DNA of 6,971 nt from Treponema sp. (lineage in GTDB: Bacteria > Spirochaetota > Spirochaetia > Treponematales > Breznakiellaceae), in assembly GCA_031284195.1 (NCBI GenBank), contig JAITAI010000151.1, forward strand, positions 1 to 6,971. Direction: 5' to 3'. Below, piece by piece: positions 4,822 to 6,971 of the stretch. Numbering within the stretch: the stretch's first letter is position 1; the number at the start of each line of letters is the position of its first letter. Below the pieces are notes generated by a model. That model ran no database searches and was not told the DNA's origin. It saw only the letters and a list, made by a program, of their open reading frames with translations. A program made the translations under genes and the position numbers.

Positions 4822-6971
4822 ATGGCTTTTGAAGATTGTGTCCTGGAACCAGGGAAAGCTCTGCCGGTAGGAGCCTCATTAACTGGGCAAGGGGTGAATT
4901 TTTCCGTGTTTTCCCGTTATGCCGACTCGGTTACCTTGATCCTCTTTGAGTCTCCAGAGCCGGACAGCGCCTACAGGCAATGGAAACTGGACAGACAGAT
5001 AGACCGGACCGGGGATATGTGGCATTGCCATATCCGAGGGCTTAAGGCCGGGGCCCTCTACCTCTATAGCGTGGACGGACCCTATATCCCGGAAAAGGGG
5101 TTTCGGTTTAACGGCCATAAATCCTTGTTCGATCCCTATGCCAAGGCCCTGACCGGCTTACAGGGCTGGGACCTGCGCTCATGTATGGGGTACAATCCTG
5201 AGGATCCCCTGGGGGATATTTCCTTCTCTCTATGCGACACCCTGCATACCCAGCCGCGGTGTATCGTGATCGATGATACCTTTGACTGGCAAGGCGATCG
5301 GCCCCTTAACTATCCCCTCCGGTTCAGTGTGCTCTACGAAACCCATGTCCGGGGCCTTACCAAACATCCTCATTCCGGGGTGGCCCATCCTGGTACCTAC
5401 CGGGGGGTGATCGAGAAGATCCCCTTTTTTAAGGAACTGGGCGTTACCAGCCTGGAATTCCTCCCTATTCAGGAATTCAATGAACAGGAACAAACCCGGA
5501 TCAACCCCCGTACTGGGAAACCTTTGGTTAATTATTGGGGGTATTCCACGGTGGCCTTCTTTGCCCCCAAGGGTTCTTATGCTTCGGATTCCAGTCTGGG
5601 AGGACAGGTGCGGGAATTCAAGGAGATGGTCCGGGAACTGCATAAGGCAGGACTGGAGGTGATCCTGGATATCGTGTTTAACCATACCGCGGAAGGGAAT
5701 GAGCAGGGCCCCACGTTCTCTTTCCGGGGCCTGGATAATAGTATCTATTATATCTTGGATGAAAATAAACGGTACTATAAAAACTATTCCGGCTGCGGCA
5801 ATACGGTGAACTGTAACAATCCGGTGGTACGGACCTTCCTTCTGGACTGTCTCCGCTACTGGGTCATGGAGATGCACGTAGACGGCTTCCGTTTTGACCT
5901 GGGTTCCATCCTAGGACGGGATCAGCAGGGGCGGCTCATGGAAAATCCCCCTACCTTGGAACGGATCGCCGAAGATCCGATACTGCGGCATACCAAGATC
6001 ATCGCCGAAGCCTGGGACGCCGGGGGCGCTTATCAGGTGGGCTGGTTCCCAGGAGGCCGCTGGGCGGAATGGAACGACCGTTACCGGGATGATGTACGGA
6101 AATACTGGCGGGGAGAGGCCCATCATGCCCGGCACTTGGCGACCCGGCTTGCAGGGAGCTCAGATCTGTACCTGAGAGACGGGAGAAAGCCCTTTCATTC
6201 GATCAATTTCATCACCAGCCATGATGGGTTCACCCTCAAGGATCTGGTATCCTATAAGACCAAGCATAACGAAGAAAACGGCGAGTATAACCGGGACGGC
6301 AATGATACGAATTACAGCGACAACTATGGTTTTGAAGGCCCTTCCTCAAACGTCTTGATCGAAACGGTCCGGGAGCGGATCATGAAAAACTGTATCGCTA
6401 CCTTGATGGTTTCCTTAGGGACCCCCATGATCCTGGGGGGAGATGAAATGGGACGGACCCAAAGAGGAAACAACAACGCCTATTGTCAGGATAACGAAAT
6501 CTCCTGGTATGACTGGTCCCTGCTGGAAAAGAACCAGGGCCTTTTCCGGTTTGTTAAGGAAATGATCGCGTTCCGGCTTCGGCATCCTGGGTTCATGCGC
6601 CCGGAATTTTACACCGGTAAAGACGGAAACTACAATGCGATTCCTGATATAAGCTGGTTCGATGAAACCGGGAAAACCCCGGATTGGGAAGAGATAGATA
6701 CCTGTCTGGCCCTACGGATGGACGGTAGCAAGGCGGATATCCTCGCGGACCGGGATGACAATGATTTCTTTATTATGTTCAACCCCGGGGAAACCCAGGT
6801 TTCCTTTAAGGTATGCCCCCCTCTGGAAGGGAAACCATGGGTCCGGGCCATTGATACGGGCCTTCCCTCTCCAGAGGATATCTGTACCCCAGGCATGGAA
6901 GAGCCCCTGGTCTATCCTGACCTCTACTTTACCCAGCCCCGAAGCATGGTGGTATTGCTTTCCAAGCAGTT
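4822..6971 (+). CDS. glgX: Glycogen debranching enzyme (isoamylase type), C-terminus cut by window edge
   Basis: Cytoplasmic glycoside hydrolase of family GH13 (GlgX/TreX group) that hydrolyses alpha-1,6 branch points in glycogen or limit dextrins during glycogen breakdown. The window holds 716 codons without a stop. Residues about 12-110 are the N-terminal CBM48-like domain (GVNFSVFSRYA, then YSVDGPY and FDPYAKAL). The catalytic barrel follows: D283 to H288 in LDIVFNHT, nucleophile D359 in VDGFRFDLGS, acid/base E396 in IIAEAWDAGG, and third carboxylate D468 in FITSHDGFTL. GTPMILGGDEMGRTQRGNNNAY and NEISWYDW are also typical of this group. The C-terminal domain reaches PRSMVVLLSKQ, which looks like the usual end, so only a few residues are probably missing; the family is about 650-720 long. 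All catalytic residues are present. The start is supported by AAGGA at 4808-4812. It lies 122 bases after the HD gene, so it may be in the same operon or have its own signal. Confidence 0.96.
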   Translation, partial: MAFEDCVLEPGKALPVGASLTGQGVNFSVFSRYADSVTLILFESPEPDSAYRQWKLDRQIDRTGDMWHCHIRGLKAGALYLYSVDGPYIPEKGFRFNGHKSLFDPYAKALTGLQGWDLRSCMGYNPEDPLGDISFSLCDTLHTQPRCIVIDDTFDWQGDRPLNYPLRFSVLYETHVRGLTKHPHSGVAHPGTYRGVIEKIPFFKELGVTSLEFLPIQEFNEQEQTRINPRTGKPLVNYWGYSTVAFFAPKGSYASDSSLGGQVREFKEMVRELHKAGLEVILDIVFNHTAEGNEQGPTFSFRGLDNSIYYILDENKRYYKNYSGCGNTVNCNNPVVRTFLLDCLRYWVMEMHVDGFRFDLGSILGRDQQGRLMENPPTLERIAEDPILRHTKIIAEAWDAGGAYQVGWFPGGRWAEWNDRYRDDVRKYWRGEAHHARHLATRLAGSSDLYLRDGRKPFHSINFITSHDGFTLKDLVSYKTKHNEENGEYNRDGNDTNYSDNYGFEGPSSNVLIETVRERIMKNCIATLMVSLGTPMILGGDEMGRTQRGNNNAYCQDNEISWYDWSLLEKNQGLFRFVKEMIAFRLRHPGFMRPEFYTGKDGNYNAIPDISWFDETGKTPDWEEIDTCLALRMDGSKADILADRDDNDFFIMFNPGETQVSFKVCPPLEGKPWVRAIDTGLPSPEDICTPGMEEPLVYPDLYFTQPRSMVVLLSKQ

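Noticed and set aside
5230..5877. A 215-residue open frame on the minus strand
   Set aside because: It lies fully inside the clearly coding glgX barrel region, and its translation looks like the complement of conserved GH13 sequence with no domain of its own.

Overview
The window reads as ordinary bacterial chromosome: dense genes, Shine-Dalgarno sites and no eukaryotic features. My best guess at the source is a spirochaete of the Treponema type. This rests on the look of the sorbitol-6-phosphate-dehydrogenase-like protein and of the exported von Willebrand A protein. It is a low-to-moderate confidence impression, because no rRNA or other marker gene is present.

Layout. Positions 1-1178 (minus strand) hold an AT-rich major facilitator superfamily (MFS) transporter of the fucose-permease-like type; its C-terminus runs off the left edge. 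Its possible 5' end overlaps the 3' end of the next minus-strand gene (1156-2334), an exported protein with a C-terminal von Willebrand factor A (vWA) domain. Base composition changes sharply around this junction: hand counts give 30-43% GC in transporter rows, 55% in a vWA row and 60% in a glgX row. Positions 2335-2536 are a divergent intergenic region. It holds nested inverted repeats that cover the vWA ribosome-binding site, a weak plus-strand promoter candidate and a small perfect palindrome.

On the plus strand three genes follow in one direction: an SDR-family protein with an unrecognised N-terminal region of about 160 residues (2537-3850), an HD-domain metal-dependent phosphohydrolase (3884-4699), and a glycogen debranching enzyme GlgX/TreX (4822 to the right edge). 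The first two are 33 bases apart and very likely co-transcribed. The 122-base gap before glgX contains a weak hairpin followed by a fourfold (T)nCTA repeat directly next to the glgX ribosome-binding site.

How the genes may work together. GlgX gives a clear link to glycogen or maltodextrin turnover. The SDR resembles sorbitol-6-phosphate dehydrogenases but has Asn where the catalytic Tyr is expected, so it may be a nucleotide-binding or sensing protein rather than a normal dehydrogenase. The HD enzyme is a probable hydrolase of a phosphorylated small molecule. A shared role in carbohydrate metabolism or its control is an inference from order and strand only. I see no CRISPR array, tRNA, rRNA, insertion sequence or phage gene. 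I did not find a convincing new biological system; the most unusual points are the SDR active site, its extra domain, and the compositional junction at the transporter/vWA overlap.
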